NCBI GenBank assembly: GCA_911728455.2 | Contig: OU452234.1 | Coordinates: 14,333,338-14,397,337, forward strand | Reading direction: 5' to 3' | Length of the DNA stretch: 64,000 nt | Source of the DNA: Marthasterias glacialis | Taxonomy: Eukaryota; Echinodermata; Asteroidea; Forcipulatida; Asteriidae | Part shown: piece after piece, positions 48,854-61,908 of the stretch | How positions within the stretch are numbered: the stretch's first letter is position 1 | How the letters are laid out: each line of letters starts with the position of its first letter | Position numbers and translations under genes: made by a program | Notes under the pieces: model-generated | Database searches by the model: none | What the model was told of the DNA's origin: nothing | The model's input: only the letters and a program-made list of their open reading frames with translations

Positions 48854-51130
48854 ACGATGTCACAGTATCAAATTGCAAATAATACTATCCATAATATTAT
48901 GTACTTTTTTATATTTTGTTTCATACAGCTACAATTGGTTGAAATAAAGAAACAAACATTGACAAAATAAATGTCGAGTTTGAAATGTACATGTGCTTTG
49001 AATGTCAAGTGAGTCTATAATTAAGCTGGCTAACTAGAAGACTTCATAATTTTGCAATACTTTTGGAAATCCCAACTGTTCCTTCTCTCAGCAGGGAAAC
49101 ACTCCACTATGGCTGCCTTCGTCCTGACCCCCTCCCACACACACAGCTGATTGCTCTTGACCCAACATGCAACTTTGTTCCTGTGATTTATTTTGAAAAA
49201 CAGGAAACCGCCAAGCACAAAAATGCTTTGAAAGTGTCTTCTTTTTTTTAATCTCACTAAAATGGAACAAAAAAGAGGAAATTTGCTGAGAAATTGCACG
49301 CCCGTGTGACGAGGTGATTATTTTAGAAATGTACTACCAGCATTTCCCCAGTAGAAGTTTCCAGCATCAGTCTGGGTGCACATCTGTAAAAGTCAATTAC
49401 TAGGATTCGAGTCACTTCGTACCTTGACCGCTTCGTACCTTGACCGCAAGGCAAGAAAACGTACAAGAAAAATTACTGTTGCTGCCAAATTAAATACCAC
49501 AACTGTTCGTTATTTTTTGTAACATAAAATGAAGAACATAAAATGAAGAAATAAAGATATAACGTTTTATAGTATTTTAATGAAGAAAGACCCGGCTAAG
49601 TGTCTTGCAAAAAGTAAGAATTGTCCAAGGTACGAAGTGACCTAACACCTCCTGTATCTGCCAAAGGTAAGAAGTGTCTAGTTTTGGAGGGCACAAAGTG
49701 TCCAAAGTCTCTTCATACCTTGCAAAAGGTATGAAGTGTCCAAGGTGCGAAGTGACCTGACACCGATTACTACATGTAGAGGGTGGTTAACTTGAAAACA
49801 CTATGTGCTGTGTGCACTTTTTTTTTTTTGCAGGCTGACCTTGGTAGAACTTGGTCTTTTTTAAATTCTCAATTCAAGTCAATGTACACAATAACCAGGG
49901 ATGCGACGGAACAGAAAAAGTTCACATAAAAACACTGACACTTTTATTCACACTCTCTAACAAAAGATGCCTACTTAACATGGAAAAAAGGAATTTATTT
50001 TAGCTTGGTTAAAAGTCTGTGTTTTGGAAATTAACCGTACTTTTACGACTGACATACAATTGACATACGTTGACGATATCATTTTGGTAACAAAAGTCCC
50101 CATATTCCCTATACAATCGGTGCTCTCAAACCCCATTATTATGTTTCGGTTCTTACAAGAGAAAATTGCCGTATCCTACCTCCACTTTAAGGATGCTTGG
50201 ACTTTTATTTCCCTTTCTAAAAGAATTCTCTTGAGGATTAATTTTTGACCTTTCTACCACACAAATATTGAGAAGGTACCTATCCTTAATATTGATGGGA
50301 AAATGGTGGTGGTCAGATTACGGCAAGTTTGCCCAGATAAGATCTGTCTAAAGATCTGTCTACATTCTACATGGTCAAAAGCAGTTTCTTTGGGAGTAGC
50401 GTACAAAAAAACCCATTAAATTAACTATTCAGTCGAAAGCCACGTATGTAGTTAGTAGTAGTGAAATTTTTGAGAAATTTAGGTTTTGATTTTCTTTGCA
50501 AGAGCCCTAACCACAGCCCGACAATGTCTTGTTTCTGCAACCACAGTCTTTTTGTGCACATTGATGGCGTTGCTCCAAAAGACGACTTCATCCTCCAGAT
50601 CCCATTCCTATTATTGAAACTTAATGTGACTCTCTAGTCCAAGCAGCAAGATCAAGCAGACCCATCTTCAAGTTCAAGATCAGGACATCAAATTCAAAGA
50701 AGGTAGCTTCTTATCTTACGGTACGCACAGCAGTTGGAGGGATGTATTATCAGTTCAGATAGGCTTAATTCTTGCAGAATGCTAATTGTTGGTACATAGT
50801 ACTAGAGGAAACATAAAAAGTTGTTTTTTGTAAATTTTAGTCAAGTTTGTTAATCAATTCGCTGCAGCAGCTTCCTTCCAGTTATTGTCTGATTGTTATT
50901 TGGTAGACACAGCAGAAATAGATGACCCTTGCATTGCTATCATGACTTGTATTGTAAGCAGAACCCACTTTATTTCTTTCACCAAAACTAGTAGATTTTC
51001 TTCAAACAAGTTGTCAAGCTCAAGTGGGATGACATGGACCCCAGCCGTGGTGGTCAGGTCAGCTGGTGGGGGGAGTTCAACCTGGCCACGCTGAAGTTGA
51101 ACAAAATGACTTAATTTTGCACAAGATTAT
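48854..51130. other. intergenic, no gene seen
   Basis: Within 49410-49765 the phrase GTACGAAGTGACCTAACACC and variants occur several times (49628, 49739), a degenerate tandem array. The rest is AT-rich sequence without clear signals. Confidence 0.45.
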
Positions 51131-51394
51131 TCATTGTTCCTCGGCAGGTTTCTCCGTGGGCGGGCCACATGGTTGAAGCATCTTCTCCAGAAGATTGTAT
51201 CGAACACGCGCCTTGCTCTCGTTCTCCACAATAGCAAAATAATTTAGCATATCATAATGGCCAAGATAGCTGCAGATTGAGTCTCGGTGCTGGTTCACCA
51301 TCCATTCCCACTTGGTTGTGTCGGCGTGACCAGTGCCGATATATTTCGACTGCAAATGTTCAAGCTGGCTATGGATGTTGTATCTTTCACCCAT
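51131..51394 (-). CDS. SF3B5: splicing factor 3B subunit 5
   Basis: An 87-residue single-exon gene with very high identity to animal SF3B5 (SF3b10), a small scaffold subunit of the SF3b complex in the U2 snRNP that recognises intron branch points. The whole family pattern is present: RYNIHSQLEHLQSKYIGTGH, TTKWEWMVNQHRDSICSY, ENESKARVRYNLLEKMLQPC and a Pro-rich tail. Length matches the family. A TATA-like TTTATATAG lies about 10-20 bases before the start codon, perhaps by chance. The gene is divergent from RCC1, 1.8 kb away. Confidence 0.97.
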   Translation of the reverse strand: MGERYNIHSQLEHLQSKYIGTGHADTTKWEWMVNQHRDSICSYLGHYDMLNYFAIVENESKARVRYNLLEKMLQPCGPPTEKPAEEQ

Positions 51395-52895
51395 TTTTGC
51401 TGACTATATAAAGAGTGGTGATGGAACCACAAGTTCAATTATCAAAATTATAACGTTCAAATCCTAAAATTTGAAACGTTTCTGATGCGCCTTCACACGG
51501 CAGTCTATCGCTCGATTCTTGCGACCGCTACACAATGATCCTGACCTCTGACATGTTTAAGCAATTTTGTTTTACTAAACGGTGTATACAAGGTGAGAAT
51601 TGTTTCCCCAGTTTTCAAAAAATTTAATTTCGTTTGATTAAAATAAAGGGCTTGATTAAATGGAATAAATAGTTTTGTTTTCTTCAAATGATTTTTTAGT
51701 CTGACTTGCTAAACGAAATAAATCACTATCAAATCCTTCTGACTATTGTCGAAATTGCGATTTCGTTCAGCATCCACGTTCAAAATGTGGATATATTTTA
51801 TTTCATAAATGCTCTTTTGAATTCTATGCAAAATTTATCAAGAATCTCAGAAATATAATCATTAAAATGAAAGTATGTTTAACTTGGTAAAGTATCAACT
51901 TGAATCACTTTAAGAGTAATAAGGGGCCAATCATTGTGAATAATTGTGATTGAGGATGACCCAGATGGTTGTGCACGTGAAAGGTCAACTGTACCCGGCA
52001 AATGCAAAGGAACGATTTCCTGTGAACCCCCAAAATAGGCTAAACGTAAGTGTTTCGATTGGTCTTAACGTATAAAATAATCAATATTTTAATGACTTCA
52101 TAACTTCAATTCCGATGATTTAATCACTTGAGTACGTTTGACAGTTCAGCCTTTACTTTTGATCTCTTGTTTTTTTAGAAGCGTACCGCTACCGCACCGG
52201 TACGGTAGGCCGTTTATCAACCGGGCAGTCCACCACCAACAAACAGCACAGCAGAGTCTGGCTCTGGTTTTTTATGGGGGCGCTATTTTTTAATTTTTTA
52301 ACCCATAATTTATTTATTTATTTTTTTAACCCATAATTTGTTTAAATTTTTTATTTTTTAAATGTATTCTTACTGAGCACCACAGTCTACTATTACTAAT
52401 ATTATATGTTTGTTTTTTGAAGACTTGTTAAGAAGTTCAAAACAACTCAAAAAGTCAAATTTATAAAAATGTTGACGCCTTAATCTTAGTTAGTCTTACT
52501 CACTCTAGTCTTAGTCAGCAGAGTGCCAGACTCTTTCTTATTCATTATTTATGATCAAATTCAGTTCAAATAACCAACCATAAAGCTACAGCTTTTGTTG
52601 AGAAGCTTCTAAATTTCATCTAAATTAAACTAGGACTTTTTTACGTGGTCGCGTTTTCTTGATTTTTGAAAAGAGAGAAATTTTTGTTTTCTTAATTTTT
52701 TGGAATCATCATTATTACCTATTGTGTATCAAGTCCTTTTAGTTTTAACTTTTAAAATATAGGTCGGACGCAAGCCAAGATTTTAAAAGACTATAATATT
52801 AATAGAAATATTTTTTAACAGCTAAAAGTTCTATCATAATTGTTTGAATTAAAATTAAATCATTTAATTTATGGATACTTCTTTAATGATACACT
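51395..52895. other. intergenic between SF3B5 and RCC1
   Basis: AT-rich, no gene. A short repeat, TTTTTTAACCCATAATTT, occurs twice near 52295-52340. Confidence 0.45.
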
Positions 52896-53104
52896 AGTTG
52901 CGATAATCGTAACCCTCCATCCTCCCGACAGTCGGGAGGATGGAGGGTTGCGATCGTAACCCTCCATCCTCCTGACCGTGTGGAGGATGGAGGGTTGCTA
53001 TCGTAACCCTCCATCCTCCTGACCGTCGGGAGGATGGAGAGTTGCGATCAGAACCCTCCATCCTCCTGACCGTCGGGAGGATGGAGGGTTACGATTATCG
53101 CAAC
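52896..53104. mobile_element. foldback element made of four hairpins
   Basis: Four tandem units of about 48 bases, each a near-perfect palindrome (AACCCTCCATCCTCC paired with GGAGGATGGAGGGTT). The array is enclosed by AGTTGCGATAATCG and its complement, and flanked by the direct repeat AATGATACACT (52885 and 53106). It sits 70 bases before the RCC1 start codon. Confidence 0.88.
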
Positions 53105-53174
53105 TAATGATACACTTGTATTACAGAAAACTAAGAAGTAGAGTACACTGACAAAGCGACTGACGAATTCCAAG

Positions 53175-56100
53175 ATGCCTCCTAAAAGGAAACTCGCTGT
53201 CAAGAACGACAAGAATGCATCGCCACCGACGAATGAAGATGTTACAAGTGCCAAGAAGCCAAAGGGTAGGCCTATATTGAAACCAAAATAGTAATATTAC
53301 CTAGCTCTTTGAAGAACAGTTTAAAGTCATGTGTTACGGTGAAGGTTTTCTCTCATCCCAATGCATAATCCATAACTGATAATAATTGTTAACGGTAACA
53401 GTTAATAACCAGAGGTGCTTGGCCTTTATCAACTTTGGGATAAAAAGGAGGGATAAAAATCATCAATTAAACTTTAAAGGAATCTTCACTTTTTAGAAGT
53501 GCTTCTTAATAAATATGCTGTGTATGTCAAATGCTGATGCTGTGATTTAAATGCTTGTGACAAGTGAAGTATCCTCTCCTGTTCAACAAAACTTTTTTCA
53601 GGTCTGATACTTCCTGGAGGCCAGGGAGATATTAATTGCTTCCATTGCCCCTGGTCATTGCCTTGGTGCCCTTGAAATGTTCCAATAGAAATTTACAATT
53701 TCCTCATAGTCATACAGGTAAAGTGCCCTTTACCACGAAGAAAATGCCTTGGTGCACTTGCTCTTCCAAGAACGAAGCTCGCTGGCCTGTTATTTGGTTC
53801 CAAAAGTGTGGACAATTATAGGACGTTTGCAGGCAAATTGCTTTATTTCCATTTAAAAAAAATCGAAAGTGGAACACCACTTTTTGACCTTGGAGTCCCA
53901 ATACTTCATGAAGGCATGGAGGCAATTGCCTCGGTGCTCTTTGAATTGCCCCAGTTGATATGAACATTTTCCTCATAGAGTTGCCCTCCTCTGTTGGAAA
54001 ACTGCTTTGCCCTTCTAAAAAACAAAGCATCAGACCTGACCTAACCTTTAACCTTTAACCTTTAACCCTTTCCTCTACAGTTCGCCCACCTATGACTCAT
54101 CCTTCTCATAGATCCAGAGAGTGCCATGTCTTAACCCTCGGCCAAGGAGATGTTGGACAGCTAGGTCTTGGTGAGGATATCTATGAGAGGAAGAGGCCGG
54201 CCTTAGTTCCCCTTCCTGACGCTGTGAAGGGGAAGGTGGTTGAGGCGGTGGCCGGGGGAATGCATACAGTCTGCCTCTCATCAGCTGGTGAGGTAATACC
54301 AATGATCACAGCTTGGCTCCATATTTTAAATCGTATTTCAGCCTTGATCTTAACCGAGGCCACCAAGGCCATTGGCCTCATGCCCTGCGGAGTTGGCCAG
54401 CATGCCCTTCAGAAGAATTGCACTGTCACTACCAACTTGGCCAGCATCGCCATGTACAATTTCTCTGATTTGGCCAGCAAAGGCCTGCCCCCTTTCTTCT
54501 CAAGATAGAGGCCTGGTATTTCGATTCCAGCTTTCAAAATAAGCCATGGTGATTTTTACGGTCTTAAAATGCTTTTTTCTCAACTTTGACAGTTTTTCAA
54601 ACTGTAATATGAACATGGTAGTTGGTACTGACATAAACTTTATTCAGATTGAAACTTATCCATTTTTGTAATTACTCATCCGTTACTTTTTCGTTAACGA
54701 TTGCTTTCGTGTTATTTTTATTCAGGTGTTCACTTTCGGCTGCAATGATGAAGGAGCCCTAGGCCGCGACACGAGTGAGGAGGGGTCAGAGTTCAGTGTC
54801 GGTAAAGTTGACCTGTCAGAGAAGATTGTACAGGTCAGCTGCGGTGATTCGCATACGGCCGCATTGACCGAGGACGGCAGGGCTTACATATGGGGTACCT
54901 TCAGGGTAAGACACACGTTCAGTTTGTCTTGCTAGGATGTGTGCTGAATTTGTTTATTTATTTAGTTATTGATTTATGCCTTCTTTAATGAGGGTAAATT
55001 CCAATCAGTGCACAGCGCTGCTTTCCATGGGGGCCCTCAGTACCTATTTATTATGAAAAGATTAAAAAATAACATACATTATACATAGGTGTAAGTAACA
55101 AGAAATTATTGTTGATTTGCATGTCGTGGCCAAAGGGTCAAGTGCACTGGACTCAAGCTCTGGTGCTTCTGGTCAGCAGAGTGTGGGTTCAAGTTCCGGT
55201 CGTGACACTTGTGTCCTTAAGCAAGACTAAAACCATTATTGCTTTGTCCTTCGGATGGGACATAAAAGCTGCAGGTCTCTTGTGTTGTGTTATTGCAAAT
55301 AGAAGAACCCAGTTACTCTTATCGCTGTTAGCGAAGGGGTTTGCCAAGGTGTTCCTGGTAGTGGCTGCTGAATGTGCAACAGCACTTAGGTGCTACATAA
55401 ATGGGTCTCATAATTCAAAAAACTTTAGAAACCTGTATTAAAAAAATAACAAGTGCTTTGAGACGTCCGTAGATAACGCGCTATATAAAAACTAGTTTAT
55501 TATTTGGTTAGAGTCATTTTGAATTTTCCCCCCAGGATGCCAATGGTCCGTTCGGTTTGACATCTGGGGGTATGGAGAAACTCCCTTACCAAGTCCCTCT
55601 TCAAAAGACGGTGGTGCAAATATCTTCGGGCAATGACCATGTGTGTATGTTAACGGAGGAGGGGAAGATTTATTCCGTCGGCTGCGGTGAACAGGGACAG
55701 CTTGGGAGGATAGCAGAGATCTTCTCTTTACGAGGCGGCAGGAAAGGAACAAGTGAGGAACTAGTGCAGTATTTAGTGTGGTAGAAATTGTCGATAGATG
55801 TTAATTTTTATTTTATTTTTATGCATGGGGATAAAGAATTTTGTTTGTAATTTTTACCCACACACCGATGTGTGTTTAGCGCTGTATACTCAGTACTTTC
55901 CCCGAGTCCTGGGAAAAAAACTCACAGGCCTTTTCCTCGGGTGGGATTCGAACCCACGAACCCCGCAAAAAAATAAAAATAAATATTAAATAAAATTTAC
56001 ATCTATCATTATGGTTGCGGTACCCGCTGCTTATAGGATTCGAACTGCCTCTAGCTACCGGGCAGTCTCAGTAGTCTAGTTGGTAAGACATCTGCTCTAC

Positions 56101-57621
56101 AATGGTGTGGGGGTCATGGGTTCGAATCACGCCTGAGGAAAATGCCTGTGATTTTTTTTTCACAGGACTCGGGAAAGTACTAAGTATACAGTGCTAAACA
56201 CACATCGTTGTATGGGCAAAAATTACAAATAGTAGAAATTTGTGTAGATTACTTTGGGGTGGTTTTATTTAAACGAAATAAAAAATAAAATAAAAAGTAA
56301 TTAGTATATGTTACAAGTTATCAGCCTAGTTTTAGATTCCAAGTTTGTAAAAATGTCTACAGACCATGTGACCTGTGACATCACACGTTTACAAAATAGT
56401 CACAGAGCCTGGACTTCCTGCAGGCACGATTTGCCACACAGCTCAATAGAAGAAAACGTACAATCTTATATTATTTTATGGAGATTGCAATGTTTGATTT
56501 TTATCAACTTTTGATATGAAAAAAGGGGGCATATCTCAAAATTTGTTCGGCTGTTATTTGTATAGCTCTAGAATTTATGGGGAAATTATGATACAAAATG
56601 TAAAATTTCACATCATTGTGACAGGTGTAGTATTTCGCCTGCCAGAAATGCCCTGGAATATACAAGGTTACTTTTTTGTAATCCAAGGTTATACTCGATA
56701 GGTGTTTTAGTTAATTTGCCGGTCTTAAGCATAGTCAAACAGACACAGCAAATATAGAAATGGCCTACTACAAATTATGTAAGTTTTACATAAGATTTTT
56801 CACGAATACATGAAAAGAAGATTGGCGCTGGTTCTTATCAAATTGTTTCTTTAACAAAATGTGAGTTGTCGGTGAGATTAAATTTACTCAGCGTAATTCC
56901 GTAGCATCTCCTGAAGCTTCAGAACTGGCATGAAATTTAAATGAAAACAACATTGAAAATCCAAATCACTTAAGATTTGGTCATTTAAAACTAGCACTTC
57001 ATGTCATTTTCCTCTTTCTTCTTCCATGGGTAAGTGACCCTCTTTGCAGCAGTGATGAGATTCCTACGGATTTTTTCCAGATCTTACAAATTATTGTTGT
57101 GGAATTGTTTTACTAATTTTTTTATTGTTTTTATTTTAATTGTTATTAACATACATCCAGTCCGTTGTAAAAGCCTTAACACAGTGTATGTACTTTATTT
57201 TGACTGCAAGGTGCTTGCCCCATCTACATTTAAGCACAGAATGCTGCCATTGATACGAGTTATGGCGTGGTTGGTAGCCACCAAAACCTCCACCGGTGTT
57301 TTGTGGATTTTTCATTTTCATCCACTCTCATCCCTGTTGCAGGCATTCTTCTCGAGCCCGGCCTCGTTCATTGTCGGAGGATCCGCGGTCATGGCAAGGT
57401 TCTGTTTGATAATGTTTGGTGCACGCCTTACGGCACATTCGCAAGTATGAAAGGGGGCGGAGTCTACGGCTGGGGGTTGAACAACTACCATCAACTAGGT
57501 AAGATTGTAAATGACGTAATCGGAAAGATGTGCTGATATAGCACATAAGACCCTTGCATATGAAGTTATCATCTCAAATAGCCCCTGATTGAGGCCAAAG
57601 GAAGACCTATCTTTTGCTGAT

Positions 57622-57659
<38 letters not shown>

Positions 57660-60246
57660 GTGGCTTCTTATATAGCGCTCAAATCCGTCACTCAGTGACG
57701 CTCATGGCTTTCCAACATTATTACCCCTGGTCACTGGGCCTTTTATTTCGTTCCTTAAACCATCTCAGCTCCCTGGGGAGTATACAGCCTGTGCTGCCAA
57801 GTATGTAGCGCACCAGGCTACATCAATCACAAGAACCATCTCTGCCCCTCACAGGTACCCATTTACCCCTGGGTGAAAAGAAGCAATTATTGTTAAGTGT
57901 CTTGCTCAAGGACACAAGTGTCATAACCGGGATTCAAACCCACATCCTGATGACTTAGTCACCAGAACTTAAGTCCGATGCACTAAACTGCTCGGCCATA
58001 TTGTTGATCCTCGGCAGTCGTCGCATTGGCAATGGTTCTATACAGACCCGATTGGTCACGGAGCTAACAGAGACAATTGCCTGCATCTCCCTAGTCCTTG
58101 GCCTGGTGTATATTGAGATGATCTAGTAGAAATAAAAATTTCTCATCTTGCAGCCAAAGATATCGGAAGTGTTCAATATCATACACTGTATCAATGCTTC
58201 ATAACATCAAATGTAAATTTAGGATGTATTTATTTTTTTTCACTTTGCAGGTTTTGAGGACACTCACAGTCGCTTCATGCCAGAGCAGGTGAAGTCTTTC
58301 TCCCATCTTACAGTCAAAGATATCCGAGGGGGTCAACATCATACAACTTTACTAGACACCAAAGGTAACTGATGCTCATGCAAGTGCTCTAAAGGGAGGG
58401 GGGAGCTTCAGTCTTCTACACTTGGCTGTCCAGTAATCAGTGAAAACATTTATTACATTTGTTTCAATCTTGCAAATCACTGGTCAACAAGGGGACACAC
58501 AGGATTGGCATGGTAATATTCGTGATAAGAGGCAATTGCCGTTGATGCTTTTGAAGTGGTTTGACTTGATTTTCCATCGTAAAGTTCCAGAAGTAATGCT
58601 CCTCACAGAATTGCCCTCTACCGCGTGAACATTGCAGTGCCTGTTTCAACTATTTATACTCTTCAAAGTAATTCAATAATGCCACGATGTTTTACGTTGG
58701 AGTATCGTGGCCGCGCGTTCTAGAATAGTTGAACTCAAGTTCTGTAATTTACAGATTGTTGGTTCGAATCCTGGCCTGGTCAGTCAAGACACTTGTGTTC
58801 TGGAACAAGACGCTTTATCATAATTGCTTTTCTCCACCCAGGAGTATAGATGGGTACCGGGGAGAGCTGGGGAGTAAACCTGCGATGGACTGGCATCCTG
58901 TCCAGGGGGAACAGAAATATTCTCAGTCGTTTACTGCCAAGGAAACCGGGTATAAACACCGGCCTGATAAGCCAATATTGGCTCGAGACAGACTTTAATT
59001 TTTTTTTATGGTGTTTCACTGTCTACAGGAAAGGTCTACACACTCGGAAGGACGGATTACGGGAGGTTAGGTCTGGGAGGTGGTGCCAAAGAGAGTCATA
59101 AACCAGCGCAGGTCTTGGCACTAGATGGTGAAGAAGTCGTGTCAATTGGAAGTGGGTCCAGTATGAGCAACTGTGCCACTAAAAGTGGTAAGTCACAAAA
59201 TCAGTCAGACTAATCATTTAGACTGGTCCCTTGATTGAAGACAGGATTTGGTGTCATCGGTTATTGAGTTATATACGCTGCATCATAGGCGCACAAGCCG
59301 GGGAGCAGAAGGGCAGTTCCCCCTCCCCCAAATTCAAGCAAAACAGTGGGAAAAATTAGGGCAGAGCGAGAAGAAGAAAAACAATATATAACATTTCGGG
59401 CAAATCAACCCCTCTGGTGTGATCGGGAAGCGCAACTTCGAATCAAATCAGAGCCGGGAAATCGTTTCCACTTACTTTCTAAAATTTGGACCCTAGTTTT
59501 AGACCTTTCTGTCAGCAATGACTCTCACCCCTGATAATGGTTGTATTTGACAAGTTTATACTGCATCCACACATATACAGACATGGAAAGGTTTCACTCG
59601 CCAGACAACTGTTTGTTTTATGCACTTTAAAACCCCAGCTCAACATTGATAAACTGACTGTAAATGCTTCCATTTTTTTCACAAACCAAGATTTTTGTAA
59701 TAAAACCATTCTGTGAAAATGTCAGCTCATTTGTTGCTTCATTTGCGAGAAAATGGTAAAAATGCATTCAGCATTTTTGTACGCATTCCTGTAGGCAGAG
59801 TTTTCGTCTCACTGAGACGAAAACTGATTTTGGATCTTGTTTCTTTTATTATTTAAAAACAATAACACTTCAGGCAGAAATATTTCAAGGAAAGTTTTCT
59901 ACCATCATTATCTTTATACCATGTAAGGTGTATGTAAATCTGTGAACATTTATGTTTTTCTTCTTACCAATGTTACAATGCCAATTTCCAAGACCAACCA
60001 AAAACGTCGAAGGCACCATTGTGAAACAATTCACAAAAAACAATTGCTTATAAAGGGAAACTTTTCGACCTTTTTGATGCAGGCTTTTTGTACTCCTGGG
60101 GGATGGGAAGTAATCACCAGCTGGGCACCGGTGAAGAAGACGATGAAGACACCCCAGTCAAGATAATAAGTAAGCAACTTGAAAACCGAAAAGCGATGAC
60201 AGCGTCTGGGGGAGGACAACATTCTGTCATTCTGGCCACTGATTAA
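53175..60246 (+). CDS. RCC1: regulator of chromosome condensation 1
   Basis: Chromatin-bound guanine nucleotide exchange factor for Ran: a seven-bladed beta-propeller that binds nucleosomes and generates RanGTP in the nucleus. I read eight coding exons: 53175-53265, 54081-54292, 54726-54905, 55536-55752, 57343-57498, 58251-58364, 59029-59187 and 60083-60246. All junctions are GT-AG with matching phases, giving 430 residues (human 421). The N-terminal tail is basic ([10 protein letters not shown]). Repeats start with [15 protein letters not shown], then [59 protein letters not shown] and [13 protein letters not shown]; the last is [20 protein letters not shown]. The gene looks intact although several introns hold SINEs. 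Confidence 0.95.
54041..54068 (+). repeat. short CCTTTAA tandem repeat
   Basis: Four copies of ACCTTTA just before the acceptor of RCC1 exon 2. Confidence 0.8.
55112..55500 (+). repeat. tRNA-related SINE in RCC1 intron 3
   Basis: A B-box-like GGGTTCAAGTTCC (55188), then CTTGTGTCCTTAAGCAAGAC and TCCTTCGGATGGGACATAAA, ending in a GCGCTATATAAA tail near 55480. This layout recurs in echinoderm-type SINEs. Confidence 0.7.
55857..56215. repeat. facing pair of tRNA-like repeats in RCC1 intron 4
   Basis: The left arm (GTGTGTTTAGCGCTGTATAC through GGGATTCGAACCCACGAA) and the right arm (GGGTTCGAATCACGCCTGAG through AGTATACAGTGCTAAACACA) are inverted copies of each other. The right arm also has an A-box-like TAGTCTAGTTGGTAAGAC. 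Confidence 0.75.
57628..57658 (+). repeat. AAT microsatellite
   Basis: (AAT)n of about 30 bases in RCC1 intron 5, joined to the SINE that follows. Confidence 0.9.
57660..58012 (-). repeat. SINE in RCC1 intron 5, reverse orientation
   Basis: Contains TATATAGCGCTCAAATCCGT at one end and GGGATTCAAACCCACATCCT (a B-box complement) near the other, with ACACAAGTGTCATAACC. This is the mirror layout of the SINE at 55112. Confidence 0.7.
58735..58870 (+). repeat. SINE fragment in RCC1 intron 6
   Basis: GTTGGTTCGAATCCTGGCCT followed by GACACTTGTGTTCTGGAACA and CTCCACCCAGGAGTATAGAT, the B-box and body of a tRNA-derived SINE. Confidence 0.65.
59610..59932 (-). repeat. dispersed repeat, copy 2 (RCC1 intron 7)
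   Basis: Inverted match of 43020-43345, including GCAGAAATATTTCAAGGAAA and the foldback core GTTTTCGTCTCACTGAGACG. Confidence 0.8.
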
Positions 60247-61110
60247 TAAAGGTAGACTTGTATTTTTTTTTAAATTGTTATTTAGAAAGTCCCTCCTGGA
60301 AATGGAATGGCTCTTGATTCACAACCGGACACCTCACTTAAAAGCACATGCCTCAGGTTGGCTGTTAGATTTTCGGGGGAGTTGTAACATTAACTGATGG
60401 CTATTAATAGTTTCATCTTGTTGAATTCTTTCTTGTTGGGCGGAATGGTGAAGCCACTAAGAATTACGTGAAGATAACAGATGCCTCTCAAAACTCAGAC
60501 CTGCACAGAATAAATCTAACAGGAGCACTGGCTGATCGTCACAACGGCACTCACAGCAGGCGTCGTGAAAAAAATGATAAATAAATAATAACGGTGCAAT
60601 TGGAGCAAGCCATTCGTGACCCTATGTCATAGATCTGCCTGATTTTTTTTCAGCACAATTATCTGCAAAGCAAACTTGAACCAGGGAACCATCCACAGAC
60701 AGTGATAGATTACAATACATTTTGGTTGGTAGCCTGTTTCTGCATAGCAAGATTCACTTGTGCTTAAACAAATTTGTGAGCTTACCAACCCTGTCAAATT
60801 ACTGCTGAGGAAAAAAGAGGCGACGGGTGAAGAGAACAAATAAAACATAAACTCAGATGTTTGTGTCATCGTTCTGAAAAGTTTCCTCCTTCACGTGCCC
60901 TCCAGGATTTTGGGATCGGTCGGAATTGATCGCTTTTTTTTTTATTCGATTCAAAGAGGACAATCTATGCAATCATTTTACATTGAAATACAAAACAGGT
61001 TTTCGTAGAGAAGGGTACAACATTGGTTTTTAGAAAAGTGTATTTCCATCTTCTCATGATCAATTAATAAACCTCTAGCAGTTTTAATTTTTATGGAAGA
61101 TTGACTATTG
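60247..61110. other. RCC1 3' flank, no further gene seen
   Basis: Probably 3' UTR at first. AATAAA occurs just after the stop (60245-60250) and ATAAATAAATAA near 60580. No coding frame. Confidence 0.45.
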
Positions 61111-61333
61111 AAAGGGGCTGTGTCGTCACGATTACAGCAGTAAATGGAATAACCCAGTATGCGTGCGTGTGCGCGCCGGCAGTCACATCACAGTTTGACA
61201 AAGTCAGCACCCTTTGTGATTTGACCGGAAGACCGCGCGCGTGTGCAGTATCTGGGTGAGAGTTCATCTTTCCATGCACAGCCACAGGCCTGCTATAATC
61301 ATAGAGCAATGATCATGACGACACAGCCCCTTT
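61111..61333. repeat. MITE with 18-base terminal inverted repeats
   Basis: Left end AAAGGGGCTGTGTCGTCA; right end is its exact complement (61316-61333). The centre is CG-rich. Confidence 0.85.
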
Positions 61334-61647
61334 AAACCTCAAATGATTCATTGGACATTTCCATAAATCATTTTTGAGCCATAACAAAATAAAAAAAACA
61401 TTAGTCACAATGCTCTCAGGTAATGAATTTTTCTTATGTCATTCTAAAACCAGTGTTGACATTTTCTCAGATTAGTGTAAATGTAAATTACATGAATGTC
61501 AAAAAAGAAGTGCCTTAATTAAAACGGAATTCCTAGTGTAATTAGTGTCAATTATTGTATTCCAAGCATCTAGTACATTAAACTTATCAAGCGTTGAAAC
61601 TTCTAGGCCATTTAGATTTGAACTAAAAGATATGAGCAACAAGTTCG

Positions 61648-61908
61648 ATCAAGGACCAATGGTTTAACTAGTGGTTGGTTTGTGATGTACGTAGCGCAAA
61701 GGACTCTAGTCAAACTATTCATTTTTCTGATAACTGGTCCTCTCTGCACTGTAATATTAAAACGGCCATTGGTAACCAGCGATGCGACCAACCTCATTAG
61801 GCTGCTGGTCGCGAATCGTCGACTAGACTAGTCCAACCTTTTAACACTAGCAGGAGATTGATTGGTGTTAGTAGAATAATGGTTAACTACTGGTCCTTGA
61901 TCAAACTT
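61648..61908. repeat. inverted-repeat element
   Basis: GATCAAGGACCAATGGTTTAACTAG near 61648-61675 faces TGGTTAACTACTGGTCCTTGATC near 61879-61903. The sequence between carries related short inverted motifs. Confidence 0.6.

Noticed and set aside
52911-53095. regularly spaced 48-base units resembling a CRISPR array
   Set aside because: The units are palindromic with almost no unique spacer, lie in an animal genome and have transposon-type ends.
56067-56145. possible tRNA gene in RCC1 intron 4
   Set aside because: A- and B-box-like sequences exist, but I see no acceptor-stem pairing and the segment is half of a facing SINE pair.
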